Assembly (NCBI RefSeq): GCF_001458775.1
Contig: NZ_CZPZ01000032.1
Span: forward strand, 62,001 to 126,000
Length of the DNA stretch: 64,000 nucleotides
Source of the DNA: Candidatus Nitrospira nitrificans
GTDB lineage: Bacteria > Nitrospirota > Nitrospiria > Nitrospirales > Nitrospiraceae
Reading direction: 5' to 3'
The translations under genes and the position numbers were made by a program. Of the stretch, positions 18,857 to 27,392 are shown piece by piece (position 1 is the stretch's first letter; each line of letters starts with the position of its first letter). The notes below the pieces were generated by a model. It worked only from the letters and a program-made list of their open reading frames with translations, had not been told where the DNA came from and did no database searches.

Positions 18857-19858
18857 TCATAGCCGACCGAGCAAAAAGTCTACGATTCGGTTCTCCGCCC
18901 AGTAGGGGTCCTCTCCGATTCTGTCCCGGTGGAAAAACCCACAATGGCCTCCATAGCGAGGCGCGAGCAAACGGATGTGCGGGTGCCGCTGAATCGTCGG
19001 TACGGTAAACATCGAGTACGGAATAAATGGGTCGTCCTGTGCCGTAATGATGAGCGTAGGAGCCACGATGGCATCGAGCACATGGCGCGCGCCCGCCCGG
19101 TTGTAGTAATCGGCTCCGTCTCGGTAGCCCCCGTCGTGAGCGGTGTAGCGATCATCAAATGCGCTGATCGTGGCGATCCGATCGAGGTGGGAAAGGTCCC
19201 ATTTCCCCGGCAATAGCGCCGCCTTTTTCCGCAGCCTCGACTTCAACCGTGTCAGAAAGTGGCGATGATAGATGAAATTGCGAGGCTCCTCCAATGCACG
19301 AGCGCAAATGGTCGGGTTGATATTCGGGCATACTGCTGCGATTCCCGCTAGAGCCGGCTGGGTCTTGCCGAGTTCGCCACCCGCTTTCAGGACGAGATTC
19401 CCGCCCATGGAATATCCGATCAGCCATATGCGATTGAGCCCATCCCGGTGAGCGAGTTCATTGAGGATCGTGCGGTAGTCTTCACTCAAGCCGCTATTAT
19501 ACAGAGTCGGAGTGAGATGCTCGGTTCCGCCACAGGTGCGCTGATTCATGCGAACGACGTTGAAGCCGGCTCGATAGGCCTTTACCGCAATGCCCCGCAT
19601 ATATTGGGACTCACTGGAGCCTTCAAGGCCATGAACGAGTACTGCTGTGGGGGAGGCCTTGCGATCGTTTTGCCAATGACAGAATCCCTGAAGCTGTGTG
19701 TGTGGCTCAACGGAAAACAAACGAGACTCTTGAGGTAATCCCACCAAGGCCGTATCTCGCGGCAGGTAGCGAGGGAGAACGGTCATGAGATGAGCGTTCC
19801 GGAGGGGGATCGGAGGATGAAACGACGAGGCGATATCTATCCTTGTGAAATAATTCAT
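18857..19858 (-). CDS. YheT-family alpha/beta hydrolase
   Basis: This 333-residue protein matches the YheT/COG0429 family. It has PIPLRNAHLMTVLPRY near the start, VLVHGLEGSSES for the oxyanion region and the nucleophile elbow GYSMGGN (Ser150). The acid is in TAQDDPFIP and the His in RYGGHCGFFH near the C-terminus. Family members are predicted esterases with poorly known substrates. No signal peptide is present. Confidence 0.88.
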   Translation of the reverse strand: MNYFTRIDIASSFHPPIPLRNAHLMTVLPRYLPRDTALVGLPQESRLFSVEPHTQLQGFCHWQNDRKASPTAVLVHGLEGSSESQYMRGIAVKAYRAGFNVVRMNQRTCGGTEHLTPTLYNSGLSEDYRTILNELAHRDGLNRIWLIGYSMGGNLVLKAGGELGKTQPALAGIAAVCPNINPTICARALEEPRNFIYHRHFLTRLKSRLRKKAALLPGKWDLSHLDRIATISAFDDRYTAHDGGYRDGADYYNRAGARHVLDAIVAPTLIITAQDDPFIPYSMFTVPTIQRHPHIRLLAPRYGGHCGFFHRDRIGEDPYWAENRIVDFLLGRL

Positions 19859-20109
19859 TCTATCAGCTATGCCTGGGCAAATACTTGAATGGGCTTCTGA
19901 TAGGCTTGCGGCTCAAGTCTAAGGCCTCACATGCAGACATTCAATGCGAAACCGTATCATTTTTTTCCTGGAGAACTCATACAGACGGTGGCTCTGTAAG
20001 ATCTTGGTTGAGTGATTGCAAACCGTCTCGGACTGGTCAAGCCCTGATGAAATTTTGACTTCTACAGATTAGGAAAGAAGGGGGAGGGGCAAGGGGGAGA
20101 AAAGTGCTG
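19859..20109. other. Spacer between the YheT gene and tRNA-Asn
   Basis: About 250 bases with no supported open frame. The minus-strand YheT promoter should lie here, but I could not pick a confident -35/-10 pair. Confidence 0.35.
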
Positions 20110-20185
20110 TGGCTCCCCGGGCAGGACTCGAACCTGCGACCAGCCGGTTAACAGCCGGCTGCTCTACCAACTGAGCTACCGGGGA
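20110..20185 (-). tRNA. tRNA-Asn (GTT)
   Basis: On the minus strand the 76 bases fold as a full cloverleaf. The acceptor is TCCCCGG paired with CCGGGGA, and the D arm contains AGCTCAGTTGG. The anticodon stem GCCGG/CCGGC encloses a loop with anticodon GTT, the T arm is GCAGGTTCGAGTCCTGC, and the CCA end is encoded. GTT reads Asn codons. Confidence 0.95.
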
Positions 20186-20248
20186 ACAGAAGGGTCAGTG
20201 AAAGATTGTCTTATTCTAGCAAAACTCTTGGAGGAATAGGGAGATTTT

Positions 20249-20518
20249 TTAGACGTCGAAATCTTCGGTTTCGTCTTCATCGGAAGATGCGTCTGTGTTG
20301 CCTTTTGCCATAGCGGCATAATGTTTGGCCCATGTCAGATAGAGGTTGCCGCTATCACGCATCGTGTCTGCCGCTTTGATCAGTTTGTCCACAAGCTCAG
20401 GGTCTTTGCCCGTCGCTTGAATGATCGCAGCCTGCCGCTCGATGGCTTTGGGGTATTGGATGATCAAGCCGGAAATCTCGCCGAGCAGCTCATCGATCAT
20501 ATTGTCTTCGTGTTCCAT
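20249..20518 (-). CDS. Small hypothetical protein downstream of the oxidoreductase operon
   Basis: The 89-residue acidic, helical protein ends in an Asp/Glu-rich tail (SSDEDETEDFDV). A GAGGT ribosome site precedes its ATG. A terminator hairpin separates it from the ferredoxin-like subunit upstream, so read-through or a separate promoter is needed. No family recognised; its position suggests a link to the oxidoreductase but this is weak. Confidence 0.6.
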   Translation of the reverse strand: MEHEDNMIDELLGEISGLIIQYPKAIERQAAIIQATGKDPELVDKLIKAADTMRDSGNLYLTWAKHYAAMAKGNTDASSDEDETEDFDV

Positions 20519-20535
20519 CAGTTACCTCGTGCCTA

Positions 20536-20572
20536 AAGAAAAACCCCATAGCGTGAACGCCATGGGGTTTTG
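20536..20572 (-). terminator. Rho-independent terminator of the oxidoreductase operon
   Basis: On the minus strand AAAACCCCATGGCG pairs with a CGCTATGGGGTTTT arm around a short loop, with one mismatch, and is followed by a T-rich tail. It lies 20 bp past the last oxidoreductase gene. Confidence 0.8.
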
Positions 20573-20593
20573 AGAAGTTCAGCCCGTGACGAA

Positions 20594-20872
20594 TTATCCC
20601 TGATACGCTTGTCCTAAAGCTGCAGACTCGCCCTTCTTGGTCATCAGTTGGCCGGTCGCGCTGACGGCCTGCATGGTGATGGCGAAATGTTTGGCTGCGT
20701 CACAGACGATGACGCAGAGCTCACAGCCCTTGCAGCGATCGATGGTAACTTCTGCAACCATCTTGGAGCTGTTCAAGTCTAAACAATTTGCTTCCGGGCA
20801 ATACATGATGCAGAGCCGACAGCCCTTTTTAGCTGTGCATTTTTCGTCGATGACCTGCGCTACGTTATACAT
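20594..20872 (-). CDS. porD: 2-oxoacid:ferredoxin oxidoreductase, delta (ferredoxin-like) subunit
   Basis: The 92-residue protein binds two [4Fe-4S] clusters: one motif is CTAKKGCRLCIMYCP and the other is CKGCELCVIVC. It passes electrons between the catalytic subunits and soluble ferredoxin. The first motif has a longer first spacing than the usual CxxCxxC. It is the last gene of the E-A-B-G-D operon. Substrate (pyruvate or 2-oxoglutarate) cannot be decided from this subunit. Confidence 0.85.
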   Translation of the reverse strand: MYNVAQVIDEKCTAKKGCRLCIMYCPEANCLDLNSSKMVAEVTIDRCKGCELCVIVCDAAKHFAITMQAVSATGQLMTKKGESAALGQAYQG

Positions 20873-20893
20873 ACGTGTTGGTTCCTTCTTCTC

Positions 20894-21601
20894 TTAGGCG
20901 GCGACGGCCGGATTTCCGACGCGCAACTCGATCTTATTCTTTTCAGCCCATTCGCTGGCGACTTCATACGCCGCCTTCACCGTTGCCAGGTTCTTCGCCA
21001 ACAGCATTTCCTTTTTGGCGAACTTTTTCTTGATCGCTTCGTCCAAGGATGCGGTTCCTCCGGAGGCCACGAACTTCTTTCCGAATCGCTCTTGGAGCGC
21101 GCCATCGAGAGCATCCAGCGAGACGCATTTCGTAATGCCTGAGACAGAACCGATCATCGCCATATTCGTCGATAGCTCAGTGCCGGCCACTTCAATGGCC
21201 AACTCGGTGCCGGCGATATAAAATACGGCGACGTTCAAGTCCTTGAGGCGTTCCACATCCTCATCGGAGAGCAACGGCTGGGCCGAATTAATAATGACGA
21301 CGCCGCCTTCCTTCACGCCGGAGTAGAACGGCATGGTGTAGCTTTTGCCCATCGTGATGACTTGGGGATGAAAAACTTGAATGACATCAGGAAATACCAA
21401 CTCGCCGCGATCATAGATTCTCTCGATGCCGATGCGGCAATAGCTCTCTGCCGGTGCCATACGTTTCTCGGCGCCGAAGAACGGGTTGGAGATGGAGAAC
21501 TTACCGTCCCGGTTGGCGGCCATGGCCAAGACATGTGCTGCGGTGACCGCGCCCTGTCCGCCCAAGCCCGACATCCGGATATTCAATCGTCTCTTAATCA
21601 T
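20894..21601 (-). CDS. porG: 2-oxoacid:ferredoxin oxidoreductase, gamma subunit
   Basis: The 235-residue protein starts NIRMSGLGGQGAVTAAHVLA, the gamma-domain signature, and contains the GAEKRMAPAESYCRIG region typical of the family. It binds the CoA-side interface of the complex. It lies between beta (18-bp gap) and delta (21-bp gap) subunit genes. The symbol follows the POR naming; the substrate is unproven. Confidence 0.88.
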   Translation of the reverse strand: MIKRRLNIRMSGLGGQGAVTAAHVLAMAANRDGKFSISNPFFGAEKRMAPAESYCRIGIERIYDRGELVFPDVIQVFHPQVITMGKSYTMPFYSGVKEGGVVIINSAQPLLSDEDVERLKDLNVAVFYIAGTELAIEVAGTELSTNMAMIGSVSGITKCVSLDALDGALQERFGKKFVASGGTASLDEAIKKKFAKKEMLLAKNLATVKAAYEVASEWAEKNKIELRVGNPAVAA

Positions 21602-21619
21602 GTCTGCCTCCGGTCTGAC

Positions 21620-22528
21620 TTATGCTGATGCTTGTCCTGCCAGCTGTTTGGCGGCCGCTTTCCGTTCCTTATCCTTCGCTGCTAATTCCGCCAGCAGTTG
21701 CTTGGCCGGCTCGCTGACATATTCCTTGTAGGCGAACCGCTCGTTCGGCTTTTCCGAATCGCGCATTTCCTGGAGACCTTCCATGCTGTTCTTGCCGATT
21801 TCCAGGATACACGGCGTGTAGAGCTGGAGATAGGTCGGGCCGATTTCACGGGCAATATGCACGGCATTGCGGATGACCTTCTCGACCAGTGACGGTTTGC
21901 TGACCGTGCAGTTGACCACGTAATGGCAGCCGGATTCCCGAGCGATTTCAGGCAACCGCACCTTATCGAATAACTTGCCGACCGGTGCCATCTTGGCCAC
22001 AAAGCCCTTTTGCATCAATCCGCTTTCCTGGCCGCCGGTATTGGCATACAGTTCGTTGTCAAAACAAATTGTCGTGAACTTCTCCTGGCGGAACCAGGCC
22101 TGCAGCGTCATATCTAAGCCGATGTCGACGGTTGCACCATCGCCGGCGAGGACGACGACATCCTTGACACGGCCGGGGAAGCGGACACTCAAGGCACGTT
22201 TAAGACCTGATGCGATGGCGTTCTGGTTGCCGAACAACGAGTGGATGTTATGCACGGCGACCATCGGAAATACCAAGCTGGTACAACCGGTTGAGCCGAC
22301 CATAACCGTATCTTCCGGATTAGGGAGAGAGGCCAAGATGTATCGGAAGGCCATCGATTCTGGACAGCCGGCACAGAGTGAGTGTTGCTCAATCAGTTCC
22401 TTCGACGTTCCGATATCCTTCCAGCCCCGGTCTTCTTTGCCGTATGTGGCGCTCTTTACAAGGTCTTGATAATCCGATGGCATGATATCGTACAAGGCTT
22501 CGGATATTTGTATACGCTCTTTGCTCAT
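21620..22528 (-). CDS. porB: 2-oxoacid:ferredoxin oxidoreductase, beta (thiamine-diphosphate) subunit
   Basis: The 302-residue protein has the cluster-binding CxxC (SLCAGCPESMAFR), the further Cys in GSTGCTSLVF, and the thiamine-diphosphate motif GDGATVDIG continuing to NELYANTGGQES. These are the hallmarks of OFOR beta subunits, which hold the cofactor and the [4Fe-4S] cluster nearest to it. In Nitrospira such enzymes fix CO2 in the reductive TCA cycle. Confidence 0.92.
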   Translation of the reverse strand: MSKERIQISEALYDIMPSDYQDLVKSATYGKEDRGWKDIGTSKELIEQHSLCAGCPESMAFRYILASLPNPEDTVMVGSTGCTSLVFPMVAVHNIHSLFGNQNAIASGLKRALSVRFPGRVKDVVVLAGDGATVDIGLDMTLQAWFRQEKFTTICFDNELYANTGGQESGLMQKGFVAKMAPVGKLFDKVRLPEIARESGCHYVVNCTVSKPSLVEKVIRNAVHIAREIGPTYLQLYTPCILEIGKNSMEGLQEMRDSEKPNERFAYKEYVSEPAKQLLAELAAKDKERKAAAKQLAGQASA

Positions 22529-22582
22529 ATCGCCTCCTCAATGTCGCTCCGCAGAGCGACATAGGTTTGAATTCAGTGCAAC

Positions 22583-23794
22583 TCAGCTTCCACGACCGGC
22601 CAGGGAGAAGGTTTTCATCCCCAGAGCCGTCTTGATTTCAGACACGATGATCTCGGGTGGCATCGTCATGCCTCCGCAGACATGAGGTCCTGCGTGCACC
22701 CGTTCATGATTGGGAATCGTCGCCTTGATCTCTTTTGCCAGCCAGCCGGTCACATTGAACTCCGGGACGAAGATGTGTTTAGCGTTCTTCGTCGCTTCGC
22801 GGATTTCCTCTTCCGGCCAGGGACGCAATGTTTTCACTTTGATGAGTCCGCAACGTACTCCCTCATCCTCCAGGAGTCGGATCGCTTCGCGGCCCTGCGA
22901 GACGGCAGTGCCGGATGCCACGATCATGATTTCCGCGTCGGTGTTTTCCGTGTCGATCAGGCCGTTCAGCCAGTGGATCGAATGTTTACGCGAGCGTTCG
23001 ACCGCAGCCCATATTTCTTGCTGCCAAGACGCGTGGGTGGCATAGCTGATGTAGTTGCTCTTCATCACGAACGGATCGCGCATCATGCGGACCGGCGGAC
23101 ATTCCATGTCCATGCAGGGCACCGGTGAGCGATAGGGATCGTACGGCGGCAAGCACATGTCGGCCGGCGTGAGATTGACGACATCCTTCGTATGCGTCAC
23201 GAAGAATCCGTCGCAGCAGAGCGCGAGCGGCAGATGCACGTCCGGTTCTTCCGATACCATATAGCCTTTTAAAATCCAATCAAAGAAGTCCTGCGCCGTT
23301 TCCGCATGCCATACCAACATGCCGGTATTCAGCAAATAGGCAATCTCAAGAGTGTCCGGCTGAATCGAAAGAGGCGAGTTAATCCCGCGGCAGGTGACGA
23401 TCATTTGGATCGGCAACCTTGCGCCGGACCACATCGGGAAGTTTTCCATCGCGCGCATCGTGCCCGGTCCCGCAGTCGTGGTAAATACACGGGCTCCGCC
23501 AAACGCAGCACCGGCGCACTGCGACATCACGGCAAATTCGCTTTCACCGCGGAAGTAGTCTCCGATGTAGCCTTCAGCGAATAGCTCGCCGATCAATGCG
23601 GCGGCTTCACTCTGCGGTGTGATGGGATAAGCGATCATCACATCACAGCTGGCCCGACGAACCGCTTCCTTGATGACCTCGGAACCCGTATAGAACGACG
23701 GGGTTCGTGGAGCCTCGTTCATCATTTTCCATGTGTCTGTATAGGTCTGGCCTTTTTTGTTTTTTGTGCCGATCACTGAGTGTATATCTGCCAT
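22583..23794 (-). CDS. porA: 2-oxoacid:ferredoxin oxidoreductase, alpha subunit
   Basis: The 403-residue protein carries the alpha-subunit signature AYPITPQSEAAALIGEL and RGESEFAVMSQCAGAAFGGAR, followed by the TTAGPGTMRAMENF segment and a C-terminal domain II (LIKVKTLRPWPEEEI). It binds the pyrimidine side of thiamine diphosphate and the 2-oxoacid. A strong AAAAGGAGG ribosome site precedes the ATG. Operon order is epsilon-alpha-beta-gamma-delta. Confidence 0.92.
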   Translation of the reverse strand: MADIHSVIGTKNKKGQTYTDTWKMMNEAPRTPSFYTGSEVIKEAVRRASCDVMIAYPITPQSEAAALIGELFAEGYIGDYFRGESEFAVMSQCAGAAFGGARVFTTTAGPGTMRAMENFPMWSGARLPIQMIVTCRGINSPLSIQPDTLEIAYLLNTGMLVWHAETAQDFFDWILKGYMVSEEPDVHLPLALCCDGFFVTHTKDVVNLTPADMCLPPYDPYRSPVPCMDMECPPVRMMRDPFVMKSNYISYATHASWQQEIWAAVERSRKHSIHWLNGLIDTENTDAEIMIVASGTAVSQGREAIRLLEDEGVRCGLIKVKTLRPWPEEEIREATKNAKHIFVPEFNVTGWLAKEIKATIPNHERVHAGPHVCGGMTMPPEIIVSEIKTALGMKTFSLAGRGS

Positions 23795-23836
23795 GGATCC
23801 AGCCTCCTTTTTACAGGCCCGAAAGGTTCCAGGTCG

Positions 23837-24472
23837 TTAACTTGAAACCCCATTTTTAGCCGATGTCAGCCGTGGTTGGACGGTGCCTTTCAATCGCTTG
23901 ACTGTATCGGCCAACTTCATGATTTTCTCAACCGACGCATCGCGGAATGAAAGCATTGCATCTTCGTGCCCGGCTTGTGCGCACATCGCGATCGTGTAAC
24001 AAGAAGTGCCTCCGCGAATGATCTTCAGCGACAGGTTGGCTTGATGGCAATGCACTCCGATAAACATGCAGCAATCGATTCTGTTGTGCCAGATCGTCAA
24101 GTTCGGATGGTTCGGATTGATCTCGACTTCGGGATTGATTTTTGGATATTTTGGACGGTAATCAGGCATAGGGATCAGCATCGGTTTTTGGCCAGGCTGA
24201 GCGCATTCAATGAGCGTATTAAAAAGGTGGCGAACCGCGGTGGCTTTCTTAGCGGCCTTTTCGTTCCAGGCCCACAACACGAGAGGACCTGGGAAAATTG
24301 TCGGTACTTTTGCCATTAAGAATTGACGTGCCGCTTCTTCATAAGCCTTTTCTTCTGGAGCGATCACACCATTGATATGGGCCTCTCCTGGATTCGGCAA
24401 GCGAATCCCCATGCTTGCGGCGGCCGGGGGAAGAAAGTGTTCTGGGCCTGGGAGCACACGATAGTCACTCAT
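23837..24472 (-). CDS. porE: Fifth (epsilon-like) subunit of the oxidoreductase
   Basis: The protein of about 211 residues heads the operon. It contains a conserved-looking IDCCMFIGVHCHQANLSLKI stretch with three Cys and one His. It matches the additional subunit found in five-subunit POR/OGOR complexes of Hydrogenobacter and Nitrospira. A role in binding metal or protecting the complex is possible, not shown. Start is GTG 24475 or ATG 24472; both follow a GGAG. Confidence 0.75.
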   Translation of the reverse strand: MSDYRVLPGPEHFLPPAAASMGIRLPNPGEAHINGVIAPEEKAYEEAARQFLMAKVPTIFPGPLVLWAWNEKAAKKATAVRHLFNTLIECAQPGQKPMLIPMPDYRPKYPKINPEVEINPNHPNLTIWHNRIDCCMFIGVHCHQANLSLKIIRGGTSCYTIAMCAQAGHEDAMLSFRDASVEKIMKLADTVKRLKGTVQPRLTSAKNGVSS

Positions 24473-24781
24473 CACAACTTACACTCCGTGAAAATTTTGG
24501 TTAATGGAAGAACCGGTGGTTTTTCACGTACATTTGGTTCTCTTTTTCTACTCTAAGCTGTTTCCCTACTCTTGTTCAAGGTCACAGAAGGCCCAACTCA
24601 AAGAGCTTTCGGGCCACTATTTGGGCAGATAGCGTAGGCCATTTGCTCTCAGTCTGCGTATTTGGTGGAAGCTGCTTGGCGATTGAAGCCCCCTGCATTA
24701 TAGGTGTCGCCATTTGGGATTGTCAAATGAGTGCGTGGAGTCTGGTTGCGGTCAAGTCTGGTGAGGGTGGGAGAAGTGTGA
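24473..24781. other. Leader and promoter region of the oxidoreductase operon
   Basis: About 310 bases with no supported gene, between the 3' end of the TPR gene and the operon start. The only signal I see is the candidate minus-strand promoter listed separately. Confidence 0.4.
24550..24579 (-). promoter_or_regulatory. Candidate sigma-70 promoter for the oxidoreductase operon
   Basis: On the minus strand TTGAAC (24574-24579) and TAGAGT (24550-24555) are 18 bases apart, about 75 bases before the first gene. The -10 box is imperfect. Confidence 0.35.
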
Positions 24782-26047
24782 TTATGGAAGCTGTTCGCAG
24801 GCGGCCGTCGACCCGAGCATGCACGCATGCTCCAGATCATCTTTCGCCGCACGCCCTTGCAGCTCTTCCTGGTAGAGCTCGGCTCTCGCGAGTAAGGCCT
24901 CTCTATCAGTGGAATCGACTCGCAGGATCGTACTAAGGTCATCGATTGCTTGGGTCGGCTGGTTCAGCTTCTTGTAGATGCCGCTCCTGAGCAAATAGGC
25001 TTCTTTTTGATACGGAATCCAACTGTCAGGGGTTTGCGGAGGCAAGCACTTCTGCAAGACTGTAAGGGCGGATGACCACTGTTTCAACGCAGCTAATCTA
25101 CGAGCCTCGGCGGTATAGAGATTGATGAGGCGATGACGCGCCAAATCAAAAAAAGGATCCAACTCAAGTGCCTGTTCGAATGAGCGAGCGGCCTCCATAG
25201 GCTGATGCAGCCACGTGTTGACGTCTCCTCGGCCAAGAAGCGCCCATGTATTCTTTGGATCAATGAGAATGGCTCGGTCGAAATCCATTCGGGCATTGTC
25301 GACATATTCGGAATATTCACTCGGCCTGGACTTGTTGGAGTAGGCAGCGGATGCGAGTCGCAAATATGTTTGCCCGCGCACGATCAAAGGTTCCGCAGAC
25401 TGAGGGTCCCAAGCAGCCGCCTGTGAACTCAACTCGAGCTTCTGGGGGAAATGCCGAGAGAGAATCGCTTTCTCGACCAATAGTCGAGCCTGCTCGCGAC
25501 CTTTCGAATGTCCCAGCGGTTCAATGGTGAGAGTTCGCACGCCGGTGGGAGCGGTTCTTAGCTCACGGAGCTGAGCCTTGAGTTCCGCGTTCTCGCTCTG
25601 AAGCCGACGGAAATGTTCGGCAAATCGCTTTTCGGATTGCCACCGTCGAACGGCTGCTTGGAGATTGTCGAGGTCGACGACTGCGCGGATACGGATGTAA
25701 AAGTTCGGTCGATCGTTGTCGAAGGAGCGCCGTAATTCCAGGATTTCGGTTTTTGCTATCGCGGCAGCAATAGTACGGATCTCCAATGTGCTGGACTGGA
25801 AGTTCGTGCCGAGAGAGGCTTTTTCGATGTCGTGAAATGTGGACTCGATATACAGTCCGGCCTCTTCAACCGCTCTGCGCTGAGCCAGCCGGAGGACTCG
25901 TTCCTCGGCCATTGCGAGAGTGTCGCTATCTCCCATCACATAACGTCCCTCGGTCACTACTGTGGTTTCTGAAGCACTTGCCGACTGATACAGAATAAAG
26001 AAGGAGGCAACGACGAAAAGAATCCTTAATGCACGTCGAACATTCAT
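24782..26047 (-). CDS. Exported TPR-repeat protein
   Basis: The 421-residue protein has a signal peptide (about 1-25, ending ASASE). A domain of about 120 residues follows that resembles the N-terminal part of lipoproteins processing ETTVVTEGRYVMGD-type strands. Next come a coiled-coil stretch (about 135-165, QSENAELKAQLRELR) and at least four TPR-like repeats to the end. It probably acts as a periplasmic scaffold. It is the only gene of its unit; no enzymatic motif is visible. Confidence 0.7.
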   Translation of the reverse strand: MNVRRALRILFVVASFFILYQSASASETTVVTEGRYVMGDSDTLAMAEERVLRLAQRRAVEEAGLYIESTFHDIEKASLGTNFQSSTLEIRTIAAAIAKTEILELRRSFDNDRPNFYIRIRAVVDLDNLQAAVRRWQSEKRFAEHFRRLQSENAELKAQLRELRTAPTGVRTLTIEPLGHSKGREQARLLVEKAILSRHFPQKLELSSQAAAWDPQSAEPLIVRGQTYLRLASAAYSNKSRPSEYSEYVDNARMDFDRAILIDPKNTWALLGRGDVNTWLHQPMEAARSFEQALELDPFFDLARHRLINLYTAEARRLAALKQWSSALTVLQKCLPPQTPDSWIPYQKEAYLLRSGIYKKLNQPTQAIDDLSTILRVDSTDREALLARAELYQEELQGRAAKDDLEHACMLGSTAACEQLP

Positions 26048-26106
26048 AAGGAAACTATACCGCTCGGTTCAGCATCGGACAATGCTTCCAAAGAGGAGGC
26101 CAAATC

Positions 26107-26409
26107 TTAGGAGTGAATGAACGGAGCTTGCCGAGATGATTTTGGAAGAACCTGAAGAAACGGGTGAATTTCAACTCGCTCAAAAATCCCGTGAATCATA
26201 TAGGGGTCACGGCGGGCGAAGTCTTCAGCCTCCTCCTGTGTCTCAAACTCCAGCACCAGGAGGCTTCCAGTTTTATCGGTAAGGGGGCCTGCAAGAATGA
26301 CCCGCCCTTGGCTATCCAACGGTTCCAGGTGGGCTAAGTGTGCGCCCCGATGGATTTTCCGTTTGGCTTCCCCTTGTGGGCTATCGTAGCCGATGATGAC
26401 GAACTTCAT
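26107..26409 (-). CDS. YciI-family protein
   Basis: The 100-residue protein has the YciI fold pattern: KFVIIGYDSP at the start, R..HLAHLEPL with the conserved His, GRVILAGPL and FARRDPYMIHGIF. YciI proteins are small ferredoxin-like-fold dimers with a conserved His-Asp pair and mostly unknown activity. It lies between the TPR gene and the DUF2203 gene on the same strand. Confidence 0.88.
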   Translation of the reverse strand: MKFVIIGYDSPQGEAKRKIHRGAHLAHLEPLDSQGRVILAGPLTDKTGSLLVLEFETQEEAEDFARRDPYMIHGIFERVEIHPFLQVLPKSSRQAPFIHS

Positions 26410-26471
26410 GCTTAATGAAATCCAATGTGCGGTTCGGCGCCGTTTTCAGAGCTCTGCTAGGAAGTATGGGA

Positions 26472-26888
26472 CTAAACGGGATCTTCTTCGATGGGACAAC
26501 GATCATCGTAGCCGGATGTGACTTCGTGCCACCAACGAACTTCTTTCTCGCCAAGCTTCCAGCATAAGTAGACGACTCGGCCATCGCGGATATGTGGGAA
26601 GTCGCACAGCCCAAGGTCGATGTCCTTTACTACGACTCCCAGCTCATGGATGGCATGGAGGTTGGCGCTGACGTCCTGGAGGCTTTTCACGTACGATACG
26701 CCCGCTGGTGTCCCACCGCCAAAACATGCGTTGGCCGACGCTTTGCTAGCTTCCTTGCGAGTTCGCATCAGGACGGTTTTACCTTCTTGCACGGTTGACA
26801 GATGCAACTGGAGCTGGGGAATAAGCTGATTGGCTTCGAGGAGTGAAAATGTGCGGCCCGGGCTGGTTTCGTTTTCGTCACGTGCCAT
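26472..26888 (-). CDS. DUF2203 family protein
   Basis: The frame extends upstream to 26999, but the ATG at 26888 gives a normal family start (MARDENETSP then FSLLEANQLIPQL). The 138-residue protein ends with the family signature GLCDFPHIRDGRVVYLCWKLGEKEVRWWHE. Function is unknown. Confidence 0.8.
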   Translation of the reverse strand: MARDENETSPGRTFSLLEANQLIPQLQLHLSTVQEGKTVLMRTRKEASKASANACFGGGTPAGVSYVKSLQDVSANLHAIHELGVVVKDIDLGLCDFPHIRDGRVVYLCWKLGEKEVRWWHEVTSGYDDRCPIEEDPV

Positions 26889-27392
26889 GTCGCGCTCGCT
26901 GTCTGATGGTGGTTCAAGGGTATCTGTGTAACACACTTTAAATTCAGGGAACAACCCGTGAGCGACACCAAGCAGGATTGATGATGCGGGGGACAACAAA
27001 ATTCCAGATGCTAGTTGACAACCGGTCGATGCCTGAGTATCATCAGCCCATCATCCAAGGCTGGGCTGATTCTCTCCATCGAAGAATTCAACTCCGGAAC
27101 CTGTCTCGAATCAAACTCTAGCAGCAGTGAGCGTGACGTAACTGAAGCGAGCCGATCAAAGGTCCTCTTGGGCTGTAGGCCTCGGAGCAATGTAGAGACG
27201 GCATAAGTTCTCCTGCGGTGCATAAAGAGAATGTTTAATTAAAGAAGCGGACAACGAATCTTCCACAAGCTATTTCCAACCCAAACAGACCAAGACGCAA
27301 CGCTCATCACCACATAAAAGCACGTTTCGCATGACCAATTCAGTTCGAGTGTATTCCGGAAAGTAACAAACCCAAGGTTCGAGAGGAGTCGT
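26889..27392. other. Divergent region upstream of rho; long rho leader
   Basis: Some 500 bases separate the DUF2203 and rho starts. A well-formed plus-strand promoter at 27015-27043 implies a rho leader of about 340 bases. No open frame in it has a convincing ribosome site. Long untranslated leaders on rho are known from other bacteria, where Rho regulates its own transcription; that it does so here is inference. Confidence 0.5.
27015..27043 (+). promoter_or_regulatory. Sigma-70 promoter, probably for rho
   Basis: A perfect TTGACA (27015-27020) and TATCAT (27038-27043) are separated by exactly 17 bases. Transcription would start near 27050. Confidence 0.65.
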
